From positions 1 to 64,000 of the forward strand of contig JAEWEV010000025.1 in the NCBI GenBank assembly GCA_023389155.1: a stretch of 64,000 nucleotides of DNA. The letters run 5' to 3'. Shown one piece after another: positions 63,281-64,000 of this stretch (position 1 is its first letter; each line of letters begins with the position of its first letter). Origin of the DNA: Pseudomonadota bacterium (GTDB lineage: Bacteria; Pseudomonadota; Gammaproteobacteria; Burkholderiales; Burkholderiaceae_B). The notes beneath the pieces are model-generated. The model did no database searches. It saw nothing but the letters and a program-made list of their open reading frames with translations, and was not told the origin of the DNA. The position numbers were made by a program, and so were the translations under genes.

Positions 63281-64000
63281 TCAGCCTTGCAGATCAACTG
63301 CCTTCGCACGTACTTGTAAATCATCACGCAATTTGCTTTTTGCAATCTTGTGAGTGGGTGTTAAGGGTAACGAATCCAAAATCACAACATACCGTGGCAC
63401 TTTAACGGCTGCAAGGCGATCTGCACACCAGGCTGCCACTTCCTGTTCATTGAGTAGCTGTCCCGGCCTGACAACCACGGCAACGAATATGTCATCCTCT
63501 CCCAATTCAGACGGTACCGCCAACGCTGCAACCTGAAACACTGCCGGATGCTCCGCAATTACCATTTCAATTTCAGCCGCGGCGATGTTTTCGCCGCGCC
63601 GCCGAATGATGTCTTTCATGCGTGTGACATGAAAGTAAAAGCCATCAGCATCGCGCCGAACGAGGTCGCCAGTCTTGAACCAGCCATCATGAAATGCCTG
63701 CTCTGTCTGCTCCGCGTTCCGAAAATATCCCTGCATGACAACAGGGGACCTGACCCACAACTCCCCAACCTCATCGACTTCAACATCCGTCCCATCATCA
63801 CCAACCACCCGGCACTGTGCCCACTGCCTGGCGGGGTCGGGATGAACGCCGATGACTCCCATACTGCCCGGCTTGTCGGGGCCATCGTAGGGGTTACATG
63901 TTACGCCGGGTATTTCTGTCATACCGAAGCCTGAAAACAAATGTGATATTCCAAATTCAGTTCGAAATACATCGGCCGATTTTTTACGCACGCCATACAC
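63281..64000 (-). CDS. Acyl-CoA synthetase (AMP-binding), C-terminal part
   Basis: The last 239 residues of an ANL-superfamily enzyme; the N-terminus lies beyond the window. Visible are YGMTE-like FGMTEIPGV, the ATP-binding GWFKTGDLVRRDADGFY, the hinge RMKDIIRRRGENI and the C-terminal catalytic Lys in THKIAKSKL. It activates a carboxylic acid to its CoA ester; the general look is like CaiC/benzoate-CoA ligase relatives, but the substrate is unknown. It is followed by the citryl-CoA-lyase-like gene. Confidence 0.88.
   Translation of the reverse strand: MYGVRKKSADVFRTEFGISHLFSGFGMTEIPGVTCNPYDGPDKPGSMGVIGVHPDPARQWAQCRVVGDDGTDVEVDEVGELWVRSPVVMQGYFRNAEQTEQAFHDGWFKTGDLVRRDADGFYFHVTRMKDIIRRRGENIAAAEIEMVIAEHPAVFQVAALAVPSELGEDDIFVAVVVRPGQLLNEQEVAAWCADRLAAVKVPRYVVILDSLPLTPTHKIAKSKLRDDLQVRAKAVDLQG

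Noticed and set aside
1..64000. CRISPR arrays, insertion sequences, integrases, tRNA or rRNA genes
   Set aside because: No regular spaced repeats, transposase or integrase motifs, or RNA gene signatures were seen by eye on either strand.

Overview
The window looks like a chromosomal segment of a betaproteobacterium of the family Alcaligenaceae. An Advenella-like genome is my best guess, from protein flavour and gene order only; no database was searched. The left end carries the conserved order (all minus strand) rlmN - rodZ-like - ispG - hisS - yfgM - bamB - der - hisC - hfq, followed by ndk and valS. This order is typical of Bordetella and Achromobacter relatives. No rRNA, tRNA, insertion sequence, prophage or CRISPR array was found.

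Layout. (1) 1-12515: housekeeping block. (2) 12750-18413: an aldo/keto reductase, then a nitric-oxide detoxification unit: a quinol-type NO reductase and a hemerythrin-like protein under a sigma-54 promoter, with divergent norR and three NorR-type enhancer sites in a 143-bp spacer. (3) 18417-25415: a catabolic module with an SDR, an aldehyde dehydrogenase, a Bug-type solute receptor, a self-sufficient CYP116B-like P450-reductase-ferredoxin fusion and an IclR regulator. (4) 25703-29542: ectoine/hydroxyectoine genes ectR-ectA-ectB-ectC-ectD, with a consensus-like sigma-70 promoter overlaid by four AATCATT-type repeats and a clear 3' terminator. (5) 29861-34629: a quinone oxidoreductase-like gene, a Bug receptor and an MmgE/PrpD gene with a divergent LysR, then the remnant of another Bug receptor. 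(6) 34647-38761: an MFS pump with an ArsR-type regulator, and a quinone reductase with a LysR. (7) 38912-48312: a Bug - HyuA - HyuB - PaiB-like - TPP-decarboxylase operon with a divergent LysR and an exported P1-family peptidase. (8) 48389-57901: an epoxide hydrolase, a PDC-hydrolase-like amidohydrolase and an IclR gene, divergent from a six-gene operon (MmgE/PrpD, Bug, alpha/beta hydrolase, maleate-isomerase-like, ornithine-cyclodeaminase-like, FAD oxidoreductase). (9) 58057-64000: a Bug receptor, an alpha/beta-hydrolase gene broken by an in-frame TGA, an FAD monooxygenase with divergent MarR, a citryl-CoA-lyase-like gene and a partial acyl-CoA synthetase.

The right two thirds are a string of small catabolic modules. 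Most combine one regulator, one periplasmic Bug receptor and a few enzymes, and no TctA/TctB membrane partner is present. The best candidate for an undescribed system is the six-gene operon at 51755-57901. Two of its enzyme-fold proteins lack the catalytic residues expected of their families: one has Lys where the hydrolase nucleophile should be, and the other is a cysteine-free member of a family that normally uses cysteines. The hydantoinase/PaiB-like/TPP-enzyme operon and the CYP116B-like module also have no obvious assigned pathway. Substrates cannot be read from sequence alone.
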